Positions 1-10,914 of a stretch of 25,225 bases of DNA are shown here, piece after piece. Position 1 is the stretch's first letter. Every line of letters begins with the position of its first letter. Location: the NCBI GenBank assembly GCA_003644265.1, contig QNBX01000054.1, positions 1-25,225 of the forward strand, given 5' to 3'. Origin of the DNA: Planctomycetota bacterium (GTDB lineage Bacteria > Planctomycetota > B15-G4). Both the position numbers and the translations under genes were made by a program. The notes beneath the pieces are model-generated. The model did no database searches and was not told the DNA's origin. It saw only the letters and a program-made list of their open reading frames with translations.

Positions 1-776
1 AAGATGTTGGTGCCCATGCCGCCCACGACGTTGCCGCCGTAGTCGACGAAGGCCGTGAAGAGCCGGCCCTCTGCGTCCACCGTCACGGCCGCGTCCACCT
101 GTGCGTTGTTGTGGAAGGTGGCCAGGTTCACATCAGCGCCGACCGGGACACCCTCGGCCGTCAAGCGCCGGAACCAGGCCTCGCCGTCATCCTCGCCGTT
201 GAAGGCGACCACCCAGCCGCCGTCGGGCAGCGCCCTGGGCATGGGCTCCCACTGCGACTGCGTGGTGTCCTCGCTGATGACGAAGGGAGGGCCATAGGGC
301 ACACCGCCCCCGTCGTACACCCGCCCGAACACGCCCATGCCGTCGCCGTCGTAGGCGTTGCGATCCGACCAGCACACGAGCGTGCGGCCCTCGCTGTCCA
401 TGGCCAGCATGGGCTCGTCCTGGATGTGCCCGGTGAAGCCCGCGTTCACGAGCAACTCGGCGCTGATCGGCGAGCCCGCGCCGTTGAAGAAGCGCAGCTT
501 GACCTCGTGCCCGATGACCGTCTCCCAGGCCACGGCCACGCGCTGACCGTCGTCCGACACCGCCACCACGGCCCACTCCTGCGAATAAGAAGACGTCTGC
601 GCCACCGGCTGGTGCGCGGCCGTGGTCAGCCAGCCGTCGGCCGCGAGGCTCGCTGGCGCGAGGCACGCCCAGCCCAGGCCCAGCGTCAGCGCCACCGAGA
701 AGCAGCGAGCGCCGGCAGCACGGCACGCGGCGCTGACGGACATGCACAGAGGGCGCAGACGAAGCAGACGGATCAC
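1..776 (-). CDS. Secreted beta-propeller-like protein (3' end outside window)
   Basis: An open minus-strand frame runs off the left edge, so the C-terminus is missing. The protein has a basic N-terminus, then a hydrophobic stretch (FSVALTLGLGWACLAP) and a likely signal peptidase I site at ASLAA/DGW. The mature part holds at least four similar units of about 50 residues, each with an Asp-x-x-Gly turn followed by a beta strand: VAVSDDGQRVAVAWE, PMLAMDSEGRTLVCWSDR, RALPDGGWVVAFNGE and VTVDAEGRLFTAFVDYGG. This pattern suggests beta-propeller blades in an exported protein. GTG at 776 is chosen because GGAG lies 7 nt upstream; ATG at 794 and ATG at 743 are in-frame alternatives, and 743 gives the most ordinary signal-peptide length. 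Ligand and function are unknown. It reads divergently from apaH. Confidence 0.72.
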   Translation of the reverse strand, partial: MIRLLRLRPLCMSVSAACRAAGARCFSVALTLGLGWACLAPASLAADGWLTTAAHQPVAQTSSYSQEWAVVAVSDDGQRVAVAWETVIGHEVKLRFFNGAGSPISAELLVNAGFTGHIQDEPMLAMDSEGRTLVCWSDRNAYDGDGMGVFGRVYDGGGVPYGPPFVISEDTTQSQWEPMPRALPDGGWVVAFNGEDDGEAWFRRLTAEGVPVGADVNLATFHNNAQVDAAVTVDAEGRLFTAFVDYGGNVVGGMGTNI

Positions 777-906
777 GGGGAGACTCCGGGACATCGGGGA
801 CCATCGGCAGCATCGCCGCCCGACCTGGAGCGCGGACGACGGAGGAGTATAGACCCCTGTTCCGGGCAGGGAAGCGAGCCACCGCTGCGCGCTGCCCACA
901 GACCGC

Positions 907-942
907 GACGCCCGCGCTGCCGGTCGTGGCAACGCGGGCGTC
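907..942. repeat. Long hairpin, 10 + 4 bp stem
   Basis: GACGCCCGCG (907-916) is perfectly complementary to CGCGGGCGTC (933-942). After a single c/a mismatch the stem continues with TGCC (918-921) and GGCA (928-931), closing on the 6-nt loop ggtcgt. No T-run follows on either strand, so this is not a classical intrinsic terminator. Confidence 0.7.
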
Positions 943-954
943 GTGAGGTTCCTT

Positions 955-1004
955 GCCCGCCCTGGGCACTGGCTCCTGGTCTCCCTACCAGGAGCGGGGC
1001 GGGC
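955..1004. repeat. Nested stem-loop, 8-bp outer and 9-bp inner stems
   Basis: Outer arms GCCCGCCC (955-962) and GGGCGGGC (997-1004) are perfectly complementary. They enclose a perfect inner hairpin, GCTCCTGGT (972-980) with ACCAGGAGC (987-995), around a 6-nt loop. A smaller competing hairpin, TGCCC/GGGCA, lies at 954-968. Together they make an extended rod-like structure about 110 nt before the chosen apaH start. Confidence 0.65.
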
Positions 1005-1080
1005 GTCCGTGTCGTGTTGGGTGGTCTCAGCTGTGCGGGTCTCGTGTTCCCGCGCCTTGGTTACGGGGGCCCGCCCTGGG
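955..1080 (+). repeat. 12-bp direct repeat pair GCCCGCCCTGGG
   Basis: Identical copies lie at 955-966 and 1069-1080. Both can pair with the single GGGCGGGC at 997-1004, so upstream and downstream pairings exclude one another. The second copy sits directly before an in-frame ATG at 1081 and 33 nt before the preferred GTG start of apaH. Confidence 0.6.
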
Positions 1081-1113
1081 ATGGTGGGTGCTTTCCTGGA
1101 GAAATCCGAAACG

Positions 1114-1950
1114 GTGGCCACCTGGGCCGTAGGCGACGTGCAGGGCTGCCTGGCCAGCCTGGAACACCTGCTGGAGCAGGTGGCGTTCGACCCCGCCCGG
1201 GACCAGCTCTGGCTGGTGGGCGACCTGGTCAACCGGGGGCCGGACTCACTGGGCGTGCTGCGCCTGGTCAAGGACCTGGGGCCCGCGGCGCGCGTGGTGC
1301 TGGGCAACCACGACCTGCACCTGCTCAGCTCCGCCGCGGGCCTGCGCGAGCTGCGCGGCGGCGACACCTTTGATGAGCTGCTGGCCGCCCCCGATCGGGA
1401 CGAGCTGCTGGACTGGCTGCGCCGGCAGCCCCTGGTGTACGCCGCCGAGCTGGCTGGCCGTCAGTGGCTCATGCTGCACGCGGGACTGCACCCCAGCTGG
1501 AACGCCGCGCGCGCGCTGCAGCTGGGGGCCGAGGTCTGCGAGGCCCTGACCCGAGGCGACGGCCACGAGGCCCTGGCCGCCCTGGTGGGCCGCCCGCCCG
1601 CCCGCTGGCACAACAAGCTGCGCGGTGGCGAGCGCCTGGCCGCCATCGTGGCCTGCCTGACCCGGCTGCGCGCCTGCGAGCCGGACGGCTCCCTGTGCAC
1701 GCGCTTCGTGGGGCCCCCTGAGAACGTGCCGGCCGGCTGCACGCCCTGGTGGGCCGTGCCCGACCGCGCGGCCGCGGACGGCCCCAACGTGGTCTGCGGT
1801 CACTGGGCCGCCCAGGGCTACCGGGTCGAGCCCGGCATGCTGGCCCTCGACACCGGCTGCGTCTGGGGCGGCAGCCTCACCGCCGCGCGACTCGAAGACG
1901 GAGAGACGCGGTCCGTCCCCAACCGTGACGAGGGCTCGCCGCGGCGCTAG
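1114..1950 (+). CDS. apaH: Bis(5'-nucleosyl)-tetraphosphatase, symmetrical (ApaH)
   Basis: ApaH hydrolyses diadenosine tetraphosphate (Ap4A) symmetrically to two ADP in the cytoplasm and, in known cases, removes NpnN caps from RNA. The metallophosphatase signatures are all visible: GDVQGC (residues 7-12, with the Gln common in ApaH), GDLVNRG (36-42), GNHDLHLL (64-71), LHAGLHPSW (121-129), and near the C-terminus GHWAAQG and LALDTGCVWGG. The 278-residue length matches E. coli ApaH (280). GTG at 1114 gives the canonical N-terminus MATWAVGDVQGC, with GGAG 12 nt upstream. ATG at 1081 is an in-frame alternative adding 11 residues that have no counterpart in the family. The gene is monocistronic, preceded by a repeat-rich leader, and converges on a small zinc-ribbon gene. 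Confidence 0.95.
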   Translation: MATWAVGDVQGCLASLEHLLEQVAFDPARDQLWLVGDLVNRGPDSLGVLRLVKDLGPAARVVLGNHDLHLLSSAAGLRELRGGDTFDELLAAPDRDELLDWLRRQPLVYAAELAGRQWLMLHAGLHPSWNAARALQLGAEVCEALTRGDGHEALAALVGRPPARWHNKLRGGERLAAIVACLTRLRACEPDGSLCTRFVGPPENVPAGCTPWWAVPDRAAADGPNVVCGHWAAQGYRVEPGMLALDTGCVWGGSLTAARLEDGETRSVPNRDEGSPRR

Positions 1951-1991
1951 CAGCCTGTGGGACAGCGCGCTGCAGGCCACCCGGCTCAGGA

Positions 1992-2005
1992 GCAGGCCGG
2001 CCTGC
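1992..2005. repeat. 14-bp perfect palindrome between convergent genes
   Basis: GCAGGCCGGCCTGC is self-complementary and lies in the 61-bp gap between the ends of apaH and the convergent zinc-ribbon gene. A second palindrome, CAGCGCGCTG, lies at 1963-1972. They could contribute to bidirectional termination, but neither has a usable loop or a T-run, so the role is uncertain. Confidence 0.35.
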
Positions 2006-2011
2006 GAGACG

Positions 2012-2368
2012 TCAGCCCAGCAGCGCACCGGCCGCAGCGGCCACACCGACCAGCGGCAAGGCCAGCAGCAGCAGGCAGCCTGACTTCTTGCCGGGGGGCG
2101 ACGCGCTGGTGGGATCGAGCGGCAGGCCGCAGGAGCCGCAGTCGGGGCGCAGCTCCTTGCGCGGGTCGCCGATGGGGTTCTTGTCGCCGCAGTGCGGGCA
2201 GAACCAGGTGCCGTCCGGATCGGGAGGCGTGTCCCGGAAGTAGACCTGCTCGGCAAGTTGCTCCCGGCAGTCTTCGCTGCAGAGCACGTTGCCGTAGAAG
2301 CTGCGCTCGGACCCGGTGGTGTCCTTGCCGCAGTTCTGGCAGAAGACCTTGCGTGGTGCGCGGGCCAT
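2012..2368 (-). CDS. Small double zinc-ribbon protein with C-terminal membrane anchor
   Basis: This 118-residue protein has two Cys4 clusters. Cluster one is CQNC (10-13) with LCSEDC (30 and 34), resembling a treble-clef or zinc-ribbon knuckle. Cluster two is CPHC (57-60) with CGSC (77-80), a classical zinc ribbon. The last 20 residues (98-117) form one Leu/Val/Ala-rich transmembrane segment, so the zinc domains probably lie on the cytoplasmic face of a tail-anchored protein. ATG at 2368 is supported by a strong GGAGG five bases upstream. It is divergent from hyuAB across 74 bp and convergent with apaH. I do not recognise a named family. Zinc binding is inferred from cysteine spacing; function is unknown. 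Confidence 0.8.
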   Translation of the reverse strand: MARAPRKVFCQNCGKDTTGSERSFYGNVLCSEDCREQLAEQVYFRDTPPDPDGTWFCPHCGDKNPIGDPRKELRPDCGSCGLPLDPTSASPPGKKSGCLLLLALPLVGVAAAAGALLG

Positions 2369-2442
2369 GGGTGCCTCCGGGGAGCGTTGGGCGCCGAGGA
2401 TACCAAGGCTGCCACCCGCTCCCGCGACCGTATGGTGAGTCC

Positions 2443-6408
<3,966 letters not shown>

Positions 6409-6428
6409 TCAGGAAACAGGCCCTCGGC

Positions 6429-6457
6429 TTGACTGGCGCCGATCGTCGGGCAATCTA
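6429..6457 (+). promoter_or_regulatory. Possible promoter upstream of the TIG-like gene
   Basis: TTGACT (6429-6434) matches five of six positions of the sigma-70 -35 consensus. The best -10 candidates (AATCTA at 6452, or TCTAGA slightly downstream) are poor. The 141-bp gap between hyuAB and the TIG-like gene makes a separate promoter plausible, but the assignment is weak. Confidence 0.25.
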
Positions 6458-6549
6458 GAGCTTCGGATCCGATGGGCAGATCGGCCCCCTGATCGATCCC
6501 GAATCGCTCTGAGCGCTCCCCGACGCACCCCTCCCGACAGGAAACCCCC

Positions 6550-7647
6550 ATGCTCAACACACTCCCCCGCGTGGCTACCCTCGCGCTGGCCCTGACGCTG
6601 CTCTGCAGCCCCGCGTCGGCCCTGTTCACCGACGATCCCGCGTTCAGCGTCAGTCCTGCCGTGGGCACCACGGGCACGCTGCTGACGCTCACGGCCAACG
6701 CGGGCGTCGACTTTGGCAGCAAGCCCAAAGTCACCCTGATCCAGGACGGCAGCAAGAAGAAGAACACGCTCAAGACCATCTCCGCCACGGCCACCGAGAT
6801 CGTGGTGGAGATCAAGAAAGTCGACAAGAAGAAGATCGGCGAGAGCTTTCACGTGCGTGTGCAGCCCAAGGGCAACGGCGTCGACCCCATCACCGTCGAG
6901 AACAGCTTCACGGTCTGCGACATCTCGCTCATGAGCAAGGGGCCGGTGGAGCTGGTGTCCGAGCTGCCCAGCGAACTGCTGGCCGCGTGTATGGGCGCCA
7001 AGCCTGCCAAGGTCAAGATCGGCAAGAAGCCGGCCAAGGTCACCGATTGGGATCCGGACAGCGGCAACGGCGACGGCGGCGGGGCCATCGAGGGCTCGTT
7101 CAAGATCACGCCGCACAAGAAGCTGGCCAACGGCATCTACGATCTGGAGATCAAGACCAAGGCCGGCAAGCAGGTCTTTGAAAGCGCCGTCAAGATCACC
7201 GGCAGCACGGCGGGCTTCCCCAACAAGCCGACCTTCAGCGCCAAGTTCGGCAAGGACAAGGTCAAGGCCAAGAAGAAGCTGCTCGAGAGCCTGGGCGTGA
7301 TCGTGCAGGAGTTCGTGGGCACGACCCACTTTGCGATGGCGATCGTGAAGGGCAAGACGATCTATCAGTTCCCGTTGATCATCGAGTGGGTGCCGGCAGA
7401 CGGTGATCAGGTGCTGACCGCGGCGGACATGCCGCTCACCGCCCTGGAGTTCATCAAGAGCAAGGCCCTCGCCGGCACACAGGACAGCTACCACTTCACC
7501 AACGCGAGCATGAACATCAGCACCAACGGCGCGCGGGTCTTCGGCACCTTCTCCGGCACCATGGCCAAGGACCAGGGCGGCACGGGCAACGGCCCGGCGA
7601 GCATCGAAGTCAGCAAGGGGCAGTTCAACCTGCAGATCCTGGACTGA
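6550..7647 (+). CDS. Secreted lysine-rich IPT/TIG-like protein
   Basis: A 365-residue exported protein with a clear signal peptide: a short basic start, a hydrophobic core ALALTLLCS and probable cleavage after SPASA. The mature protein starts with an Ig-like module (about 30-125) whose opening, FSVSPAVGTTGTLLTL followed by FGSKPKV, resembles IPT/TIG domains. A second similar module follows (about 126-218, PAKVKIGKKPAKV to FESAVKITG). The C-terminal 145 residues are beta-rich and Gly/Thr-rich, ending with a GTFSG strand and SKGQFNLQIL. Lysine is unusually frequent for such a GC-rich genome (KKKN, KKVDKKK, KAKKK), suggesting a basic extracellular protein. Two cysteines, C123 and C147, could form a disulfide. 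ATG 6550 has AGGA about 7 nt upstream. Function is unknown. The gene ends at a strong hairpin shared with the convergent fusion gene. Confidence 0.82.
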   Translation: MLNTLPRVATLALALTLLCSPASALFTDDPAFSVSPAVGTTGTLLTLTANAGVDFGSKPKVTLIQDGSKKKNTLKTISATATEIVVEIKKVDKKKIGESFHVRVQPKGNGVDPITVENSFTVCDISLMSKGPVELVSELPSELLAACMGAKPAKVKIGKKPAKVTDWDPDSGNGDGGGAIEGSFKITPHKKLANGIYDLEIKTKAGKQVFESAVKITGSTAGFPNKPTFSAKFGKDKVKAKKKLLESLGVIVQEFVGTTHFAMAIVKGKTIYQFPLIIEWVPADGDQVLTAADMPLTALEFIKSKALAGTQDSYHFTNASMNISTNGARVFGTFSGTMAKDQGGTGNGPASIEVSKGQFNLQILD

Positions 7648-7667
7648 CCCCCGGGGCAACCTGACCC

Positions 7668-7705
7668 CGCACGGCATGCGGCCAGGCGAGGCCGCGTGCC
7701 GTGCG
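7668..7705. terminator. Strong 16-bp hairpin between convergent genes
   Basis: The left arm (7668-7683) and right arm (7690-7705) pair over 16 positions with one G-T wobble around the 6-nt loop aggcga. It lies 20 nt after the TIG-like stop and 6 nt after the minus-strand fusion stop, the position expected of a bidirectional terminator. No T-run follows on either side, as often seen in GC-rich genomes. Confidence 0.65.
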
Positions 7706-7711
7706 ACCGCC

Positions 7712-10700
7712 TCAGTCGCCGACGGCCTCCAGCGTCACGAAGCCGTCGTCGTCCACCGAGCCGCGGCCGCAGCAGGGGCCGGGCTCGCCGCTGCCACTCG
7801 CCACGGCGGGGCCGTCGATGCGCAGGACGCCGCTCGTCCCGGGCGGGCAGACGGAGCCGTCGTCGCGCAGGGCCATCACGTGCACGCCGGGCAGCGGGTG
7901 CCCTACCGTGCCGGCGCGCGTGCCGCGCTGATACACGCCCGGGCTGCGCACGTCGGGGATGTTGAGCGCCACCAACCCGGCGCAGCCGTCAGGCGACCAG
8001 GCCAGGGACGGCTCCAGCCCGAAGCGCTCTGCGAACGCGGCGGCCAGCTCGCTGTCGTAGCCGTCGCCCGCCACGTAGAGCTGGCGCAGGCCACCCAGCC
8101 CATCGGGGCGCAGCTCGCGCTGCCAGTGGGCCAGACGACGGGGCGAGGTGAAGCCCACGCTGGCCTCGCTGCGCTCGACAAAGCGACCCAGCGCGCGAGG
8201 CTCGGGGTCGCGGCTCCAGGCCGCACCCGCCAGGCCCAGCAGCGGCAACCACAGGCCGGTGGACAGACCGTAGGCCGATGACCAGGGCAGCACCGACAGC
8301 ACCACGTCCTCCCGGTCGAGGTCGAGCACCTCTCGCAGGCCGCTCACCTCGGACGCGAGCTGGGTGTGGGTCAGGTCACGCGGGCTGCCGTCGCGCTCGA
8401 AGACCACCGCCGCGATGTCAGCGTCAACGCCGGCGGCGCTCTCGCCGCCGCCACGCGCAGCCAGCCCGGCGCCGCGCCGGTTGGGCAACAGCCCCCGCAG
8501 CGCGCCGCCGAGACGCGCCAGCAGGAGGCCGGCGCCCGCAGCCGGGCAGGCCACGACATCCAGGCCGGGCGGCCCCTCGGACTGACCCGGTTCCAGCAGC
8601 CAGGCCGTCGCGCCCGCGGCCCTGGCGGCGTCGGCCCGCGCCGGTGCGTCCAGACCCGGGTCCACCAGCACCGGCACGCACTGGCTCCGCAGCAGGGCCA
8701 GCACGGACGCCGCGCTGCCCAGCGACGGAGCGGCCGACATGGCCACGCGCGCGCCGGGCTCAGTGCGTGCGCGCAGGCTGCGCGCCAGGACACCGGCCCG
8801 GGCCCAGAGCTCGGCCGCTGAAGCCCGGGCGCCCCCATCGTCGACCAGGCTGCGCGCAAAGGCCCGGCGCGCCGTGCGCGCAAACGACACCTGCAGCGGC
8901 GCACGCCGGCGCGCGGCCCAGGCCTCGGCGGCCACGGCCTGAATGGCGGCGCGGGCCTGCCCCGGAGAGGTGTCGGAGGGCAGCGGCTGCCCAAAGGCTA
9001 CGGTCACCGGCCGCGCGGAGATGCGCGGCAGGCGTCGCAGGAAGCGGCCGCCTCGGTGGCTCAGCACCGAGCCCCAGAGGCCGCCCAGGTAGACCGGCAC
9101 GATGGGTACATCCCGCCCCTCGATCAGGCGTTGGTAGCCGGTGCGGAACGGCAGCAGGTGCCCCAGGCGCGTGACGGAGCCCTCGCCGAAGACGGCCACT
9201 ACGCGGCCCTCGCTGAGCAGCTCGCCGGCGGCGCGCAGGGAGGCTGCGGTCACCTCCGGCTTGTCGCCCGTGGCCACGGGGATGCAGCCCACCAGGCGGA
9301 ACAACCAGCGCGTGGGCCACCACTCGTAGTACGCGCGGTACATCAGGAAGTGCACCTTGCGCTCGGTGCTCGCGCCCAGCACCAGGGCGTCGACCCAGCT
9401 GACGTGATTGACCAGCAGCAGGGCGCCGCCGGTCTCGGGCAGGCGCTCGCTGTGCAGGGTGCGCAGGCGGTACAGGGTGTGCGCGAGCAACCACGCCAGC
9501 AGCCGCACGAAGGCGTAGGGCAGCAGGCGCAGGCAGACCACCGCGCCCAGCAGCGAGATGGCGGCCAACAGCAGGAACTGCTCGGCAAAGCTGCAGCCCA
9601 GGGCGCGCGGCAGGTAGAGCAGACCCGCCGACAGGGCGATACCCACAAAGCCCACCATGTTGCTGAAGGCCAGATAGCGCCCCTTCTCGTTGGCGGGCGC
9701 GAACACCTGCAGCAGGGACATGATGGGCACCAGGTACAGCCCGCCCGCCAGCCCCAGCAGGGCCACGGCGCCGAAGGGAGCCCACAGGCCGCGGCCGATC
9801 AGGCCCTGCGCCGCGACCTGCAGCTTCAGCCAGATGACGTCAGCCAGACCCGGCTCGGCCACGGCGAGCTCGGGGCTGGCCCACGACTCAGGCAACCAGG
9901 ACAGAGGCACAGGCTGCACCAGCGCCACCAGCACCAGGCCCACGGTCATGGCCAGGGCTCCCAGAGGCACCAGGCCCAGCTCGACACGGCCCTCGCTCCA
10001 GCGCGAGGCCAGCATGGACCCGGCGCCCAGCCCCAGGCTGGCCGTGGCCACCAGCGCCGCCGCGCCCGCGCGCTGCTGCATGCCCAGGCCGTCCTGCCCG
10101 TAGGCGGCCAGGTTGATCTGCAGCGCCGCCATCATCAGCCAGAAGTGGGCGTTGCCCAGCATGGTGTAGAGCAGCGTGCGGTCGCTGCGCACACCGCGCC
10201 AGGTCGCCAACAGCTCGGGGAAGGGGTTCCAGACCGGGGGCGCGTGCGGCCGGGCGGGCTGCACCTTGGGCACACCCAGGGAGGCCAGCGTGCCGACCAA
10301 CGCGAAGCCTACGAACCAGACCGCGGCCCCCGACAGATTGTCCTGGTAGGCGTCGTACAGCACGCCCCCCATGATCTGCCCACCCACGATGGCCAGCATG
10401 GTCGTGAGCTGCACCAGGGCGTTGGCGCGCACCAGCTCGCCTTCGTGCAGCGTCTCGGCCAGCAGCCCGTACTTGCCCGGACCGAAGAACGCGCTCTGCG
10501 TGGCCATCACGAACAGCACCGCCGTGAGCCCGCCCAGCGAGTCGGCCGCGAAGGCCGCCAGGCCCGCCAGCATGACCAGCACCTCCAGCAGCTTGGCGCC
10601 GCGGATGATGTGGGTCTTGCTCCAACGATCCGCCAGCGAGCCCGCCAGCGCGGCAAAGATGATGAACGGCACGGCGAACAGCGCCTGGTTCGCACCCAGC

Positions 10701-10873
10701 CAGCGACCCTGGGCGTCCTCGCCCTGCACCGCGGCGAGCACGTAGAAGATCAGCGTGAAGCGGAAGGCGTTGTCGTTGAAGGCCCCCAGGAACTGCGTGG
10801 TCAGGAACGCGCGCAAGCCGAAGCTGCCGGGAGCGAGCGCGGCGGAGGGATCAGTCGGTTGGCGGTCGTTCAC
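7712..10873 (-). CDS. MFS (LplT-like) / PlsC acyltransferase / AMP-ligase-like fusion
   Basis: This 1053-residue protein has the order of LplT-Aas fusions that import lysophospholipids and reacylate them at the inner membrane. Residues about 15-430 form a multi-spanning MFS domain (LTTQFLGAFNDNAFRF; loop GSLADRWSKTHIIRG). Residues about 470-640 are a PlsC-type acyltransferase with NHVSWVD (catalytic H490 and D495), FGEGSVTR (E564; Ser replaces the usual Thr) and IVPVYLGG. Residues about 650-1053 resemble an acyl-ACP/CoA ligase, but the P-loop equivalent reads FERDGSPRD (825-833), the usual YGxTE site reads AWSPDG (from 958), and the chain stops just after the DDDGF segment, losing the C-terminal subdomain with the catalytic lysine. 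The ligase part is therefore probably inactive, while transport and acyl transfer look intact. GTG 10873 is chosen because the family start follows soon after and upstream starts would run into the divergent amidohydrolase gene 41 bp away. Confidence 0.9.
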   Translation of the reverse strand: MNDRQPTDPSAALAPGSFGLRAFLTTQFLGAFNDNAFRFTLIFYVLAAVQGEDAQGRWLGANQALFAVPFIIFAALAGSLADRWSKTHIIRGAKLLEVLVMLAGLAAFAADSLGGLTAVLFVMATQSAFFGPGKYGLLAETLHEGELVRANALVQLTTMLAIVGGQIMGGVLYDAYQDNLSGAAVWFVGFALVGTLASLGVPKVQPARPHAPPVWNPFPELLATWRGVRSDRTLLYTMLGNAHFWLMMAALQINLAAYGQDGLGMQQRAGAAALVATASLGLGAGSMLASRWSEGRVELGLVPLGALAMTVGLVLVALVQPVPLSWLPESWASPELAVAEPGLADVIWLKLQVAAQGLIGRGLWAPFGAVALLGLAGGLYLVPIMSLLQVFAPANEKGRYLAFSNMVGFVGIALSAGLLYLPRALGCSFAEQFLLLAAISLLGAVVCLRLLPYAFVRLLAWLLAHTLYRLRTLHSERLPETGGALLLVNHVSWVDALVLGASTERKVHFLMYRAYYEWWPTRWLFRLVGCIPVATGDKPEVTAASLRAAGELLSEGRVVAVFGEGSVTRLGHLLPFRTGYQRLIEGRDVPIVPVYLGGLWGSVLSHRGGRFLRRLPRISARPVTVAFGQPLPSDTSPGQARAAIQAVAAEAWAARRRAPLQVSFARTARRAFARSLVDDGGARASAAELWARAGVLARSLRARTEPGARVAMSAAPSLGSAASVLALLRSQCVPVLVDPGLDAPARADAARAAGATAWLLEPGQSEGPPGLDVVACPAAGAGLLLARLGGALRGLLPNRRGAGLAARGGGESAAGVDADIAAVVFERDGSPRDLTHTQLASEVSGLREVLDLDREDVVLSVLPWSSAYGLSTGLWLPLLGLAGAAWSRDPEPRALGRFVERSEASVGFTSPRRLAHWQRELRPDGLGGLRQLYVAGDGYDSELAAAFAERFGLEPSLAWSPDGCAGLVALNIPDVRSPGVYQRGTRAGTVGHPLPGVHVMALRDDGSVCPPGTSGVLRIDGPAVASGSGEPGPCCGRGSVDDDGFVTLEAVGD

Positions 10874-10899
10874 CGGCGCATGGTACCGATGACGCGGGG

Positions 10900-10905
10900 T
10901 ATGAT
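10900..10905 (+). promoter_or_regulatory. Possible -10 element of the amidohydrolase gene
   Basis: TATGAT (five of six matches to the -10 consensus) ends 9 nt before the amidohydrolase ATG. There is no Shine-Dalgarno sequence, so transcription from this element would give a nearly leaderless mRNA. No good -35 is visible in the 41-bp divergent gap. Confidence 0.3.
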
Positions 10906-10914
10906 CCGCCCGCC

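Larger units (their letters stand above)
777..1113. other. Gene-free divergent spacer, rich in inverted and direct repeats
   Basis: This 337-bp stretch separates the divergent propeller-like gene and apaH. Frames here read as arginine/proline-rich noise and I see no coding signal. It contains a long hairpin (907-942), a nested stem (955-1004), a 12-bp direct repeat (955-966 and 1069-1080) and an 8-bp direct repeat CGGGCGTC (935-942 and 1000-1007). I could not find a convincing -35/-10 pair. It could be a structured 5' leader of apaH, a REP-like element, or fortuitous GC-rich symmetry. Confidence 0.5.

Noticed and set aside
187..969. Minus-strand open frame of 260 codons at the left edge
   Set aside because: It overlaps the propeller-like gene in another frame and is Arg/Gly-rich without structure; the signal peptide and repeats are in the other frame.
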